Assembly: GCF_943193095.1 (NCBI RefSeq)
Contig: NZ_CALPCV010000002.1
Span: forward strand, 1 to 64,000
From: Parasutterella muris
Lineage (GTDB): Bacteria; Pseudomonadota; Gammaproteobacteria; Burkholderiales; Burkholderiaceae_F
DNA length: 64,000 nt
Reading direction: 5' to 3'
Of the stretch, positions 34,574 to 44,076 are shown piece after piece; the stretch's first letter is position 1; each line of letters opens with the position of its first letter. The position numbers were made by a program, and so were the translations under genes. The notes beneath the pieces were generated by a model that worked only from the letters and a program-made list of their open reading frames with translations, did not search any database and was not told the DNA's origin.

Positions 34574-35209
34574 TTACTTGTTGCGTGTGCCCTTAACTTC
34601 GATAACGGCACGACGGTTCGGCTGCAGGCATTCAACAAGCTGTTTGAATGTCTTGATTTCGCCCTTGGCGGACGGGTTCGGGCAGTTGACGACAGGGTCA
34701 GCCTGGCCTTTGCCTTCAGCGTGGATGCGAGCGGCAGGAACACCGTGTTCGGCAAGGAATGTCTTAACAGCGTCAGCACGGCGCTGAGACAGTTTCTGGT
34801 TGTATGCAGCACCGCCGATACGGTCAGCATAGCCGTCGATCATGACGACGTCGAGTGTCAGGCCGGACATGCGGCTTGTGAGTTCTGTCAGTTTGGCAAC
34901 GCCTTCGGGTTTCAGAACGGCTTTGTCAAAAGCGAACAGTGTGTCAGCGGAAAGAGTAATTCTTTCAGCGCCGGCTTCGCATTTGATGATGTCAGTGTCG
35001 CACTGGCAGTTCTGGCCAAGAGCGCCCTGAGCTTCGGCAAGAGCCGGAGTCCAGTAGCCTGTGCGGACGCACAGACCGAAGTTAGTCATAAGAGTTTGTC
35101 CGGCTGCCTGAACATAGGGGTTGGCAGGGGCAACAGCTGCGCAAACAGCTCCGGAAGCGGCCATTGCAACAGAAGCAACGAGCAGTCCCAATTTTGTCTT
35201 TGTATTCAT
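34574..35209 (-). CDS. OmpA-family outer-membrane/peptidoglycan-binding protein
   Basis: The protein has 211 residues from the ATG at 35209, chosen over the adjacent ATG at 35212 because AGAGGA then lies 5 nt upstream. The signal peptide ends near SGAVCAAVA. The middle (about 25-75) holds several cysteines and resembles the short N-terminal region of betaproteobacterial OmpA proteins. The C-terminal domain (about 80-205) is an OmpA-like peptidoglycan binder, with FAFDKAVL, DGYADRIGGAAYNQKLSQRR and a late extension with two Cys (NCP, ECL) that could form a disulfide. It lacks a full beta-barrel, so it is probably a periplasmic or lipid-independent anchor. It has its own terminator. Confidence 0.88.
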   Translation of the reverse strand: MNTKTKLGLLVASVAMAASGAVCAAVAPANPYVQAAGQTLMTNFGLCVRTGYWTPALAEAQGALGQNCQCDTDIIKCEAGAERITLSADTLFAFDKAVLKPEGVAKLTELTSRMSGLTLDVVMIDGYADRIGGAAYNQKLSQRRADAVKTFLAEHGVPAARIHAEGKGQADPVVNCPNPSAKGEIKTFKQLVECLQPNRRAVIEVKGTRNK

Positions 35210-35304
35210 CATTTTCCTCTTTTGATGCAGATAAAACCACACAATATGATACGGCATTTTCAGGAAACGGCCGTAATGCGTTCCGAGTGCTTACCACCGG
35301 AACG

Positions 35305-36645
35305 TCATCGAGAGCCGTCCTGTAGTATCTCACACACCCTATTCTGCCACGACATTAAGTCACTTTTTGTCAGTAACTCGCCGAGATCAGATTTTTGTGC
35401 GGATTTATGTTGTTTTTTCACAACATATCCGCCTTTAACCCAAACCTGATATACGCATTGTGCTTCAACCGCGTAAACAAGGCAGGATAAAACATCCAAA
35501 ACGGGCACGGTTACAAACCGTGACAAGTCAATGGCAATTAGGTCGGCATCCTTCCCGATCTCGAGAGAGCCGACCCGCTCATCAGATTTTAGCGCTTTGG
35601 CCCCGTTTATTGTTGCCATTTCGATAATTTGATTTACATTCAGCGCGCACGGATCCTTGGAAAATCCTTTGGCAATCATCCCGGCTGTGCGCATCTGCTC
35701 AAACATGCTTAACGTGCACGCGCTGGCGGCTCCGTCTGTGCCAAGCGCCGTATTGACGCCCGCTTCAAGCAGTTTGGCGACCGGGCTCGCGCCGCATCCA
35801 AGCCGCATATTGCTTACCGGACAATGGATAACGCTTGCACCTGATTTGCTCAAAATCTCAATATCACGATCTGAAAGACTTACGCAGTGAACCGCTGCCG
35901 TGCTCTCATTTAAGCAGCCGATCCGAGATAAGTATTCCACCGGTGAGCATCCGAACGCTTTGATGGCGTTTTCGCGCTCTTCATCGGTCTCCGACAGATG
36001 AATCTGCCATGTGGTGTCAAGCGTTTGCGCAAGCTGCATCGATGCCTGAAGCGCTTCTTTGGAAACAGAGTAGGGCGCGTGCGGCGCTAAATTAATACTG
36101 AGAAGATCATCGTCGGCGGCTGACGCAAAGAGCTTTTCCGCGCCCTGAAGACACTGCGCCTCTCCGCTGTACTCTTTGGACGGAAAGCCGATCACAAACG
36201 CGCCTTCGACAACGCGAAGCCCGTTTTCCCTTAGGCCTCTTGCGGCTTCAGCGCCGTAAAAATACATGTCGTGGCACATGGTCGTGCCGCCGTGAATCAT
36301 TTCCGCTCCGCCTAAAAGCGCACCCTGATAAACAAATTCCGGACTCATCAGTTTGCCTTCAATCGGCCAAATGCACTCGGTTAGCCACTGCGGAGTGGTC
36401 AGATCGGGCCCGACGCAGCGAAGCAGATTCATCGAAGCGTGCGTATGACAATTAATTAAGCCGGGCATCAGAGCGCAGTTTTCAAGCTGCTCAATTTCGT
36501 CAGCTTCAAAATCCGCTAATTCCGAGATCGGAGCGATCGCTAAAATCCGACCGTCCCGGATCGCCAGAAAATGTCCTTCAAGAACTGCGCCTCGGGGCAC
36601 GACCGGAATTATCCAGCGAGGAATAAGAATTTTGTCAGCTTTCAT
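35305..36645 (-). CDS. Amidohydrolase, methylthioadenosine/adenosylhomocysteine deaminase type
   Basis: This 446-residue enzyme belongs to the TRZ/ATZ–MtaD branch of the amidohydrolase superfamily. Metal ligands are visible in LINCHTHASMN, the second His in WQIHLSET, and the Asp in LGTDGAAS. The usual C-terminal beta-sandwich reads VGSLEIGKDADLIAID. Such enzymes deaminate adenosine-derived nucleosides or other heterocycles in the cytoplasm. The ATG at 36645 overlaps the end of the HigA-like gene by 11 bp, so the two are translationally coupled. The exact substrate is uncertain; guanine or chlorinated-ring deaminases are alternatives. Confidence 0.82.
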   Translation of the reverse strand: MKADKILIPRWIIPVVPRGAVLEGHFLAIRDGRILAIAPISELADFEADEIEQLENCALMPGLINCHTHASMNLLRCVGPDLTTPQWLTECIWPIEGKLMSPEFVYQGALLGGAEMIHGGTTMCHDMYFYGAEAARGLRENGLRVVEGAFVIGFPSKEYSGEAQCLQGAEKLFASAADDDLLSINLAPHAPYSVSKEALQASMQLAQTLDTTWQIHLSETDEERENAIKAFGCSPVEYLSRIGCLNESTAAVHCVSLSDRDIEILSKSGASVIHCPVSNMRLGCGASPVAKLLEAGVNTALGTDGAASACTLSMFEQMRTAGMIAKGFSKDPCALNVNQIIEMATINGAKALKSDERVGSLEIGKDADLIAIDLSRFVTVPVLDVLSCLVYAVEAQCVYQVWVKGGYVVKKQHKSAQKSDLGELLTKSDLMSWQNRVCEILQDGSR

Positions 36646-36949
36646 CGTTTGTCTCGGCTGCTGGGTTGAACGGCTTAATGTGTCTAAGTTCATCCTCGAT
36701 GAGAGGACGCGTCCTGCTCAGCTCGTAGGAGGCCTGAGCCACTAAAAAGAAATTATCGTCTAATCCGAAATAGCGCGACAGGCGCAGCGCCGTGTCCGCG
36801 CTCACGCTTCGTTTTTCCGCAAGTATCTGACTGATGCGCGTCTGCGGCACGCCGATGTCTTTGGCAAGTCGATAAGGCGTGATGCCGAGCGGCTCTAAAA
36901 ACACTGTTTTTAAAATCGTCCCGGGATGAATGGAAGATAAATCAATCAT
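36635..36949 (-). CDS. HigA-family antitoxin-like XRE regulator
   Basis: The protein has 104 residues from the ATG at 36949. The frame extends to 37123, but that part overlaps the gyrA promoter region. It begins IHPGTILKTVFLEPLGITPY and continues with the helix-turn-helix RLAKDIGVPQTRISQILAEK, the classic HigA/VapI layout. HigA proteins neutralise HigB RNases and repress their own operon. No HigB-like ORF lies next to it on either strand. Its partner here is the overlapping amidohydrolase gene. A 13-bp inverted repeat right upstream is a plausible operator. It is probably a solitary regulator derived from an antitoxin. Confidence 0.85.
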   Translation of the reverse strand: MIDLSSIHPGTILKTVFLEPLGITPYRLAKDIGVPQTRISQILAEKRSVSADTALRLSRYFGLDDNFFLVAQASYELSRTRPLIEDELRHIKPFNPAAETNDES

Positions 36950-36956
36950 TAGTAAC

Positions 36957-36980
36957 GTAATACGATAGTATCGTCTTACA
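36957..36980. promoter_or_regulatory. Palindromic operator candidate upstream of the HigA-like gene
   Basis: ACGATA-G-TATCGT (36963-36975) is a perfect 6+1+6 inverted repeat, flanked by GTAA and TTAC. It lies 13 bp upstream of the HigA-like start codon and 117 bp from gyrA, so it may serve as the autoregulatory site. Confidence 0.5.
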
Positions 36981-37092
36981 ATATCACATAAAAATCGATC
37001 AAAATAAGTTTTAGCATCGTTTTCGGCATTATTTGGCGTTTCGTCACGTAAAATTGACAGGTTAATTTTTGATGTCATAAAAGGATTTACAG

Positions 37093-39885
37093 ATGGCTGA
37101 CAACGATCAGAACGAAGACACAAAAGAAAAGCCGGAAGGCGAAGAAGGCAAGCGCCGTCCCCGCGGCCGCAAGACCGACCGCAGAGGCGAACCCGATTGG
37201 GCGCTGATTCGTGAGCAGGTTAATAAAGCGGAACGCGTTTCGCTTGAAGAGGAAATGCGCCGCTCTTACCTGGATTACGCGATGAGCGTCATCATGGGTC
37301 GCGCGCTTCCGGACGTGCGAGACGGCCTGAAACCGGTACACCGCCGTGTGCTGTTCGCGATGCATGAGCTGAACAACACTTACAACAGCGCGCATAAGAA
37401 ATCCGCTCGCGTCGTCGGAGACGTGCTCGGTAAATACCATCCGCACGGCGACTCCGCCGCCTACGAAACGATCGTTCGTATGGCGCAGAGTTTCTCCATG
37501 CGCTATCCGCTGGTTGACGGGCAGGGCAACTTCGGCTCAATCGACGGTGACGGCGCTGCGGCGATGCGTTACACCGAAGTTCGTTTGGCAAAGATTTCTT
37601 CTGAAATGCTTGTCGGTCTCGAAGAGGACGCTGTTGATTTTGTACCGAACTACGACGGTAGCGAAAAAGAGCCGACGGTTCTCCCGACGCTGCTTCCGGA
37701 GCTGCTGGTCAACGGATCGGCCGGTATCGCGGTCGGTATGGCGACCAATATTCCGCCGCACAACCTCTCTGAAACAGTCAACGCGTGTCTGCTGATGCTT
37801 GAGCATCCGGATGCGACGATTGATGAGATCATCAAGGTTCTTCCCGCGCCGGACTTCCCCACAGGCGGTATTCTTTACGGTCTTGCCGATGTGCACGAAG
37901 CCTACAGAACCGGTAAAGGCAAAGCGGTGCTTCGCGCCAAAACGCATATTGAAGAATGGGATAACGGCAACCGTGAATCCATCATCATCGACGAAATCCC
38001 TTATCAGGTGAATAAGCGCCTGCTGCTGGAGAAGATTTCTCAGCTCGGCAGTGAAAAGAAAATCGAAGGTATTTCCTACGTTCGCGACGAATCCGATAAA
38101 ACCGGTATGCGCGGCGTTATCGAGCTCAAACGCGGCGCCAACGCCAACGTTGTTCTCAATCAGCTTTATAAGAACACGCAGCTTCAGGATTCCTTCGGCA
38201 TTAACTTGGTCGCTCTGGTGAACGGTCAGCCGAAACTGCTCAATATCAAGGAAATTATTCAGGAATTCCTCTTCTTCAGAAGAGAAGTGGTGAACCGCCG
38301 GACACGCTTCCAGCTCGATAAGGCGATTTCCAAGATCTATTTGGTGGAAGGCCAGGCGGTCGCGCTCGCCAACCTCGATGAATTCATTGAGATCATCAAG
38401 ACATCAGCCAACGGCCAGGAAGCCGAGGCTCGTCTGCTCGCGCGCGAGTGGCCGGCTGAAATTGCCGCTCAGCTGATTGAACGAGCTCAGATGGATAAGA
38501 GCGAAATGCGTCCGAAGGGCGAGGATCTCAATCTTGGTCTCACCGATCAAAAGACTTATCGACTGAGCTCGCTTCAGGCAAGAAATATTCTTCAGATGCG
38601 CCTGCAGAGCCTGACCGGTCTCGAGCAGGACAAGATTCGCGGCGACTATCAGGCACTTGCTGATCAGATTGTCGATCTCAACGATATTCTGAGAAAACCC
38701 GAGCGCGTGACACAGATCATTGCCCAGAGTCTGAGAGATATTCAGGCTCAGTACGGCGACGAACGTCTGACAGAGATCGTTCCGTTTGCCGAAGGTGTTA
38801 AGACGAAAGATCTGATTCCGCTTCGCGAAATGGTGGTCACCATGACCGATACCGGCTACATCAAGAGCCAGGCTTCGACCGAGTACCGCGCTCAGAAACG
38901 CGGCGGACAGGGTAAGAAAGCGGCTCAGATGCGCGAGGGCGATCTGATTAACCAGCTCTTTGTGGCGACTACCCATGACGTGCTGCTCTGCTTCACGAAT
39001 AAAGGCCGCATGTACTGGCTTAACGTCTGGGATGTTCCGGAAGGCTCTTCGGCTTCCAAAGGCAGACCGATCGTTAACCTCCTTGAACTCGTGGAGGACG
39101 AAAAAGTCACGGTTGTCCTTCCGATCTCCGACGAGGACTACGACAAAGACTGGTACATCTTTATGGCAACCGCCTCGGGTACCGTTAAGAAGACTCCGAT
39201 CGGCGACTTTAGAAATCAGCGCAGGGCGGGCATTATCGCCATCAACCTGCTTGAAGACGACGTGCTGATCGGCGCGGCTGTCACTGACGGCAGGCACGAT
39301 GTGATGCTCTTCAGCGACGACGGCAAGGCGGTACGCTTTGCCGAAGACGAAGTCCGCAGCATGGGCCGCGCTGCAACCGGTGTCCGCGGTATGCGTCTTG
39401 AGTTCGGACAGAAACTGATCGCGATGCTGGTCGCGGGCGACGATGACATGACAGTCCTTACCGCTACCGAAAACGGTTACGGCAAACGTACTCCGATTGC
39501 GGACTACACCCGCCACGGCCGCGGCACTAAGGGCATGATCTCTATCCAGACGTCGGAACGCAACGGCAAGGTGGTCGCAGCGCTCCTCGTCAAGGATGAA
39601 GATGAAATCATTCTTCTTACCTCCGAGGGCAAACTCGTGAGAACACGCGTCAGCGAAATTCGCGTGATGTCGCGCAACACTCAGGGCGTCACACTGATTT
39701 CTATGGCTTCCGACGTTCATCTGGTCGGCCTGGAACGCGTGACGGAGAACGATGACGGAGATGCCGCTTCGGATGAAAACGCCGTAGAGGCCGAAGTCAT
39801 TTCCGAAACAGCGGCAGAAGAAAAAGAGATCGAAGAGAAAGACCGCGAAATCATCGAGGAAGAAAAAGATGACGAGAATTTATAA
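37093..39885 (+). CDS. gyrA: DNA gyrase subunit A
   Basis: This 930-residue topoisomerase II subunit breaks and rejoins DNA to introduce negative supercoils with GyrB. The catalytic tyrosine is Tyr160 in AAMRYTEVRL. The quinolone region reads HPHGDSAAYETIV with Ser121 and Glu125 at the usual resistance positions. Glu at the second position is natural in several species. The GyrA box QKRGGQG lies near 601-607 and is followed by the beta-pinwheel. About 40 charged residues precede the usual start, including RRPRGRKTDRRG, and a long acidic tail ends the protein. The gene overlaps serC by 17 bp and opens the amino-acid/aromatic operon. Confidence 0.97.
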   Translation: MADNDQNEDTKEKPEGEEGKRRPRGRKTDRRGEPDWALIREQVNKAERVSLEEEMRRSYLDYAMSVIMGRALPDVRDGLKPVHRRVLFAMHELNNTYNSAHKKSARVVGDVLGKYHPHGDSAAYETIVRMAQSFSMRYPLVDGQGNFGSIDGDGAAAMRYTEVRLAKISSEMLVGLEEDAVDFVPNYDGSEKEPTVLPTLLPELLVNGSAGIAVGMATNIPPHNLSETVNACLLMLEHPDATIDEIIKVLPAPDFPTGGILYGLADVHEAYRTGKGKAVLRAKTHIEEWDNGNRESIIIDEIPYQVNKRLLLEKISQLGSEKKIEGISYVRDESDKTGMRGVIELKRGANANVVLNQLYKNTQLQDSFGINLVALVNGQPKLLNIKEIIQEFLFFRREVVNRRTRFQLDKAISKIYLVEGQAVALANLDEFIEIIKTSANGQEAEARLLAREWPAEIAAQLIERAQMDKSEMRPKGEDLNLGLTDQKTYRLSSLQARNILQMRLQSLTGLEQDKIRGDYQALADQIVDLNDILRKPERVTQIIAQSLRDIQAQYGDERLTEIVPFAEGVKTKDLIPLREMVVTMTDTGYIKSQASTEYRAQKRGGQGKKAAQMREGDLINQLFVATTHDVLLCFTNKGRMYWLNVWDVPEGSSASKGRPIVNLLELVEDEKVTVVLPISDEDYDKDWYIFMATASGTVKKTPIGDFRNQRRAGIIAINLLEDDVLIGAAVTDGRHDVMLFSDDGKAVRFAEDEVRSMGRAATGVRGMRLEFGQKLIAMLVAGDDDMTVLTATENGYGKRTPIADYTRHGRGTKGMISIQTSERNGKVVAALLVKDEDEIILLTSEGKLVRTRVSEIRVMSRNTQGVTLISMASDVHLVGLERVTENDDGDAASDENAVEAEVISETAAEEKEIEEKDREIIEEEKDDENL

Positions 39886-40936
39886 CTTTGCCGCCGGCCC
39901 TTCGGCCATGCCGCTCAGCGTGCTTGAGCAGGCGGCAGCGGAAATGACGGATTGGCACGGCTTAGGTCTGTCCATCCTCGAAATGAGCCACCGCAGCAAA
40001 GACTTCATTGGTATCTACCGTGAAACAGTCTCTCTGCTGCGTGAGCTTTACGGCATCCCTGATGAATACGAAGTCATGTTCCTTCAGGGCGGCGGTCACT
40101 TAGAGTTCGCTATGGTCCCCATGAACTTCTCCGTGGGCGGCTGCGGCAATTATGCGGTGAACGGGGTCTGGAGCAAGAAGGCCTTTAAGGAAGCTCAGAA
40201 GATCGGAGAAGCGGCCGAAGCGGCCTGCGTCGATCTCAGAGCGCCGCGTCAGGACGAAATCAAGCTGACGGAGAACGCTTCCTACCTGTACTACTGCTCT
40301 AATGAAACGGTTAACGGTATCCGCTACTGGTATACGCCCGAAGTGTCTGTGCCCCTGATTGCGGACATGTCAAGCGACTTTCTTAGTCAGCCGGTCGATG
40401 TCCGCAAGTTCGGTCTTATCTTCGCGGGCGCTCAGAAGAACTTCGGACCGGCGGGGCTCACCGTCGTCATCGCGCGCAGAGATCTGCTCGGAAGAGCCGA
40501 TCCCTCGACACCGACGATGCTCGACTACGAAACCTACGCAAAGAGCGAATCAATGTACAACACGCCGCCCACCTTTGCGATCTACATCGCCAATCTGGTC
40601 GCGCGCTGGCTGCTCGATCAGGGCGGTGTCAAGGAAATGCAGCGCCGCTCTGTCATTAAGAGTCAGATCCTTTACGATCTGATCGATCAGTCCGAGGGCT
40701 TTTATTACAACAACGTGGAGAAGATTTCCCGTTCACGCATGAATGTCGTCTTCAACCTCAAAGACGAGTCACTAAATGACGAATTCGTACGTCAGGCCTA
40801 TGAGAAGCGTCTTGCCAATATTAAAGGGCACAGAATTCTCGGCGGCATGAGAGCTTCTCTGTACAACGCCGTCAGTATCGAGGCGGTGGAAGTGCTTGCC
40901 GACTATATGAAGAAATTTGCCGAAGCTCACAGCTAA
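39869..40936 (+). CDS. serC: Phosphoserine aminotransferase
   Basis: This 355-residue PLP enzyme converts 3-phosphohydroxypyruvate to phosphoserine for serine, and the erythronate analogue for pyridoxine. It begins with the family hallmark NFAAGPSAMP. The PLP lysine is in AGAQKNFGPAG. GGMRASLYNAV near the end is typical of SerC. Its ATG lies inside the end of gyrA, behind GAGGAAG, so it is translationally coupled. It starts the run serC-pheA-hisC-tyrA-aroA-cmk, an arrangement conserved in Burkholderiales. Confidence 0.96.
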   Translation: MTRIYNFAAGPSAMPLSVLEQAAAEMTDWHGLGLSILEMSHRSKDFIGIYRETVSLLRELYGIPDEYEVMFLQGGGHLEFAMVPMNFSVGGCGNYAVNGVWSKKAFKEAQKIGEAAEAACVDLRAPRQDEIKLTENASYLYYCSNETVNGIRYWYTPEVSVPLIADMSSDFLSQPVDVRKFGLIFAGAQKNFGPAGLTVVIARRDLLGRADPSTPTMLDYETYAKSESMYNTPPTFAIYIANLVARWLLDQGGVKEMQRRSVIKSQILYDLIDQSEGFYYNNVEKISRSRMNVVFNLKDESLNDEFVRQAYEKRLANIKGHRILGGMRASLYNAVSIEAVEVLADYMKKFAEAHS

Positions 40937-40950
40937 GGAGAAGACTCAGA

Positions 40951-42072
40951 ATGAACATTGATGAAGAGCTAAAACCCCTTCGCGCTCAAATCGATGAAAT
41001 CGACGCTCAGATCGTTGAGCTTCTGAATCGAAGAGCTGAAGTTGTAAAGAAGGTCGGTGCGGTTAAGGGAAGCACTAATGCGCCCGTTTATCGTCCCGAC
41101 CGGGAGGCCGAAGTGCTGCGCAAAGTTTGGGCGCAGAGCAAAGGCGCTATGACGGAAAAGGGCATCAGCAGCATATTTAAAGAGATTATGAGCGCCTGCC
41201 GCGCGCTGGAACATAAGGCGCGCGTCGCTTACCTCGGGCCTCAGGGCACGTTCAGCGAGCTTGCGATGCTTCGTCAGTTCGGAGCGGGTGTGGACGGCAT
41301 TGCCTGTGAACGCATTGATGATGTGTTTCATGCGGTGGAAGCGGGCAGCGCCGACTACGGTATCGTCCCGATCGAAAACTCGACTGAGGGCGCGGTCAAT
41401 CGCTCGATGGACTGCCTTCAGCTCACGAATCTGACGATCATTGCGGAGACCTCAATCCCGATCAACCATAATCTTCTGACAACGTCCGGCTGTATGGACG
41501 GCGTCAAGCGCGTTTACTCCCATCCACAGTCGCTCGGACAGTGCGTGAGCTGGCTGAACCGCCACTATCCGCAGCTTGAGCGGGTCCCCGCGGCAAGCAA
41601 CGGCGAAGCGGCTCGTCTCGCTTCTTTGGATCCGGAATCCGCCGCGATCGCAGGCGAAGCGGCTGCTGAGCATTACGGACTGAAGATTGCTTATCCGAGC
41701 ATTCAGGATCAGTCCACCAACCGCACGAGATTTGTGGTGCTCGGTAAAGAAGGAACGTCACCCTCTAAGGCGCCGGGAAAAGACAAAACATCCCTGATTA
41801 TTTCCGTACCGCATAAAGCCGGAGCGCTCTTTCAGGCGCTCAAGCCGCTCTATGACCACGGCGTTTCAATGACGCGCTTTGAGTCGCGCCCGGCCAAACG
41901 CGGTTCATGGGAATATTTCTTCTACGTGGATATTGAAGGTCATTGCGATGATCCCAAGGTACGCAGCGCACTGGATGATTTCCGCAGCAGCTGCGCTTCA
42001 TTTAAGAATTTAGGCTCTTATCCGATTGCCAATGAAGAAAGCGGATCAGAAGACAAAGGAACAAAGTTATGA
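40951..42072 (+). CDS. pheA: Bifunctional chorismate mutase/prephenate dehydratase
   Basis: The 373-residue protein joins an AroQ-type chorismate mutase (1-90; LRAQIDEIDAQIVELLNRRA) to a prephenate dehydratase (about 95-275). The dehydratase has the GPQGTFSE start and the TRF motif (TNRTRFVVLG). A C-terminal ACT domain (about 285-360) carries the Phe-binding stretch SMTRFESRPAKRGSWEY. It turns chorismate into phenylpyruvate and is feedback inhibited by phenylalanine through the ACT domain. AAGGAGAAG precedes the ATG. The stop overlaps hisC by 4 bp. Confidence 0.96.
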   Translation: MNIDEELKPLRAQIDEIDAQIVELLNRRAEVVKKVGAVKGSTNAPVYRPDREAEVLRKVWAQSKGAMTEKGISSIFKEIMSACRALEHKARVAYLGPQGTFSELAMLRQFGAGVDGIACERIDDVFHAVEAGSADYGIVPIENSTEGAVNRSMDCLQLTNLTIIAETSIPINHNLLTTSGCMDGVKRVYSHPQSLGQCVSWLNRHYPQLERVPAASNGEAARLASLDPESAAIAGEAAAEHYGLKIAYPSIQDQSTNRTRFVVLGKEGTSPSKAPGKDKTSLIISVPHKAGALFQALKPLYDHGVSMTRFESRPAKRGSWEYFFYVDIEGHCDDPKVRSALDDFRSSCASFKNLGSYPIANEESGSEDKGTKL

Positions 42073-43190
42073 GCGAAGAACAAACAATCCAAACCCCGCT
42101 CTGGGTTCAGGAACTGGATAAATACAAGGCGAGCAAGCCGATTGAGGACGTTGCTGCGGATCTCGGCCTGAAGCCGGAAGATATTATCATGCTGGTCGCC
42201 AACGAAAACCCGAACGGCATGAGCGACAAGGTTAAGGAAGCGGTCTCTAAGGCGGTCTTCAGCCTGAACCGTTACCCGGACGCGGACTCCTACCATCTGC
42301 AGAAGGCGATTGCCGAGAAGTACGGCGTGCCTCAGGATTGGGTTGTGATCGGAAGCGGCTCGAGCGAGCTTCTCGGACTGGCGGCACAGACGGTGCTCTC
42401 CGTCGGCACAACTGCGATTTATCCGCAGTACTCCTTCTCGCTTTATCCGATGGTGGCGCGTCTTTGCGGTGCTGAAACGATTGAAGTGCCGGCAACAGAC
42501 GACTACAACGCGGATCTGCAGGCGATGCTTGACGCGATTGACTCGAGAACCCGCCTGATTTTCCTGACCAATCCGAATAATCCGACCGGAACGTATTTGG
42601 CCGAGGACGACATCCTGCAGTTCCTGGATCAGGTTCCGCCGAATGTTATGGTGCTCTTTGACGAGGCGTATGTGGAATTTTTAGAGCCTGCGCTTCAGTG
42701 CGATTCTGTCGAAATGGTCCGCAGACACCCCAACGTGATGATCGCAAGAACTTTCTCCAAGGCATACGGGCTGGCGGGCGCCCGCGTTGGGTACGGTATT
42801 GCGCAGCCCGAGCTTCTTTCTCTGCTCAACCGCGTGCGTCATCCCTTTAACGTGAATGATCTATCTCAGATCGCCGCTCTTGCCGCGCTCAAGGATCAGG
42901 ATTTTGTGAAGAAGACGCTCGAAGTTAACAAAGAGGGCATTAAATTCCTGACCGAAGCGTTCGATCAGCTTGAACTGCCTTATATGGGGCTTCATGCGAA
43001 TTTCATCACAGTCCGCATCGGCAGCCATGCCGATGAGATTGTCGATTATCTGCTGAAGAAGGGCATTATCGTGCGCCGTATGCGCTCTTATGACCTTCCT
43101 GAATGGGTTCGCGTCACGGTCGGAACACCCGAGCAGAACGAGAGATTCCTCGAGGTTCTCAAGGAAGGTCTGAACAAGTTCGGAGAGTAG
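42069..43190 (+). CDS. hisC: Histidinol-phosphate aminotransferase
   Basis: This 373-residue class I/II PLP aminotransferase has the Lys motif ARTFSKAYGLAGARVGYG, preceded by NPNNPTGT and by DEAYVEFLEP. It converts imidazole-acetol phosphate to histidinol phosphate. Inside this aromatic operon it probably also transaminates phenylpyruvate, 4-hydroxyphenylpyruvate or prephenate, as HisC paralogues do. Its position between pheA and tyrA supports that. The start overlaps the pheA stop by 4 bp (ATGA). Confidence 0.92.
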   Translation: MSEEQTIQTPLWVQELDKYKASKPIEDVAADLGLKPEDIIMLVANENPNGMSDKVKEAVSKAVFSLNRYPDADSYHLQKAIAEKYGVPQDWVVIGSGSSELLGLAAQTVLSVGTTAIYPQYSFSLYPMVARLCGAETIEVPATDDYNADLQAMLDAIDSRTRLIFLTNPNNPTGTYLAEDDILQFLDQVPPNVMVLFDEAYVEFLEPALQCDSVEMVRRHPNVMIARTFSKAYGLAGARVGYGIAQPELLSLLNRVRHPFNVNDLSQIAALAALKDQDFVKKTLEVNKEGIKFLTEAFDQLELPYMGLHANFITVRIGSHADEIVDYLLKKGIIVRRMRSYDLPEWVRVTVGTPEQNERFLEVLKEGLNKFGE

Positions 43191-43192
43191 CT

Positions 43193-44056
43193 TTGGCAAC
43201 AATGTCTGTATTGGGCTGCGGACTGATCGGCGGATCCGTAGCCCTGAGCTGGAAAAAGGCGGGTCTTGTCGATCATGTAATCGCCTTTGATATCAATGAA
43301 GAGAACCTGAAAACCGCGCTTGAGAAAAAGGTCGCTGACGAATGTACCCTCTCCCTTCGCGAGGCGGTTGAGAAATCCGATATTATCGTCGTGTCCGTGC
43401 CTGTCAAGGCGATGGAAAGCGTTTTTGCCGAAATCGGCAAGTACCTTAAAAAGGGCGCGGTGGTCACTGATGTCGGTTCCACCCGCGGCTCGGTCATTGC
43501 GGCCGCGCGCAAGGGGCTCGGAGATAAATTCAATCAGTATGCGCCCGCGCATCCGATCGCGGGCGGCGAGATGCCGGGCGTCGAGTACGCCGATCCCGAT
43601 CTCTTTCTGAATAAGGTTGTGATCTCCACGCCTGCCGAGGGTATGGATCCGAAGGTTGTCGAACTGATTACGGAGAACTGGAAAAAAGCGGGCTCCAAAG
43701 TTCAGGAGATGACGCCCGAGGAGCATGACAGAATTTTTGCGTCCGTCAGCCACCTTCCGCATGTGCTTGCTTATGCGCTTGTTGACATGATCGCGAAGGA
43801 GCCTTCCGCGCACGTCAAATTGAAAATGGCGGGTGCGGGATTTAGAGACTTCACCAGAATCGCGGCGAGCTCACCTGTGATGTGGCGCGATATCTGCATC
43901 AGCAACCGCGACGCGATTTCCGAGGAGCTCCGCAGCTATCGCAAAGAGCTTGACGCGCTCCAGAAATATATTGATGAGGGCGACGCTCAGGCCATTGAAC
44001 GCGTGTTTGAGAACGCGATGCGTAATCGCCGCGGACTGGTTTTCCCCGGCAAATAG
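43193..44056 (+). CDS. tyrA: Prephenate (arogenate) dehydrogenase
   Basis: This 287-residue NAD(P)-dependent enzyme has the Rossmann start SVLGCGLIGGSVALSWKK and the motifs VTDVGSTRG and AHPIAGGEMPGVEYA of the TyrA family. It makes 4-hydroxyphenylpyruvate or tyrosine in the cytoplasm. The start is a TTG at 43193, 6 nt after GGAGAG; the next ATG at 43202 is too far from that ribosome site. The frame is open further upstream inside hisC, but that part is not TyrA-like. No ACT domain is present, so feedback control by tyrosine must occur otherwise or not at all. Confidence 0.93.
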   Translation: MATMSVLGCGLIGGSVALSWKKAGLVDHVIAFDINEENLKTALEKKVADECTLSLREAVEKSDIIVVSVPVKAMESVFAEIGKYLKKGAVVTDVGSTRGSVIAAARKGLGDKFNQYAPAHPIAGGEMPGVEYADPDLFLNKVVISTPAEGMDPKVVELITENWKKAGSKVQEMTPEEHDRIFASVSHLPHVLAYALVDMIAKEPSAHVKLKMAGAGFRDFTRIAASSPVMWRDICISNRDAISEELRSYRKELDALQKYIDEGDAQAIERVFENAMRNRRGLVFPGK

Positions 44057-44076
44057 CAGTAAAAAGGATTCTATTT

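Noticed and set aside
37054..37082. TTGACA followed by CATAAA upstream of gyrA
   Set aside because: The implied start would leave almost no leader and would cut into the ribosome site AAAGGATT, so it is unlikely to be the promoter.
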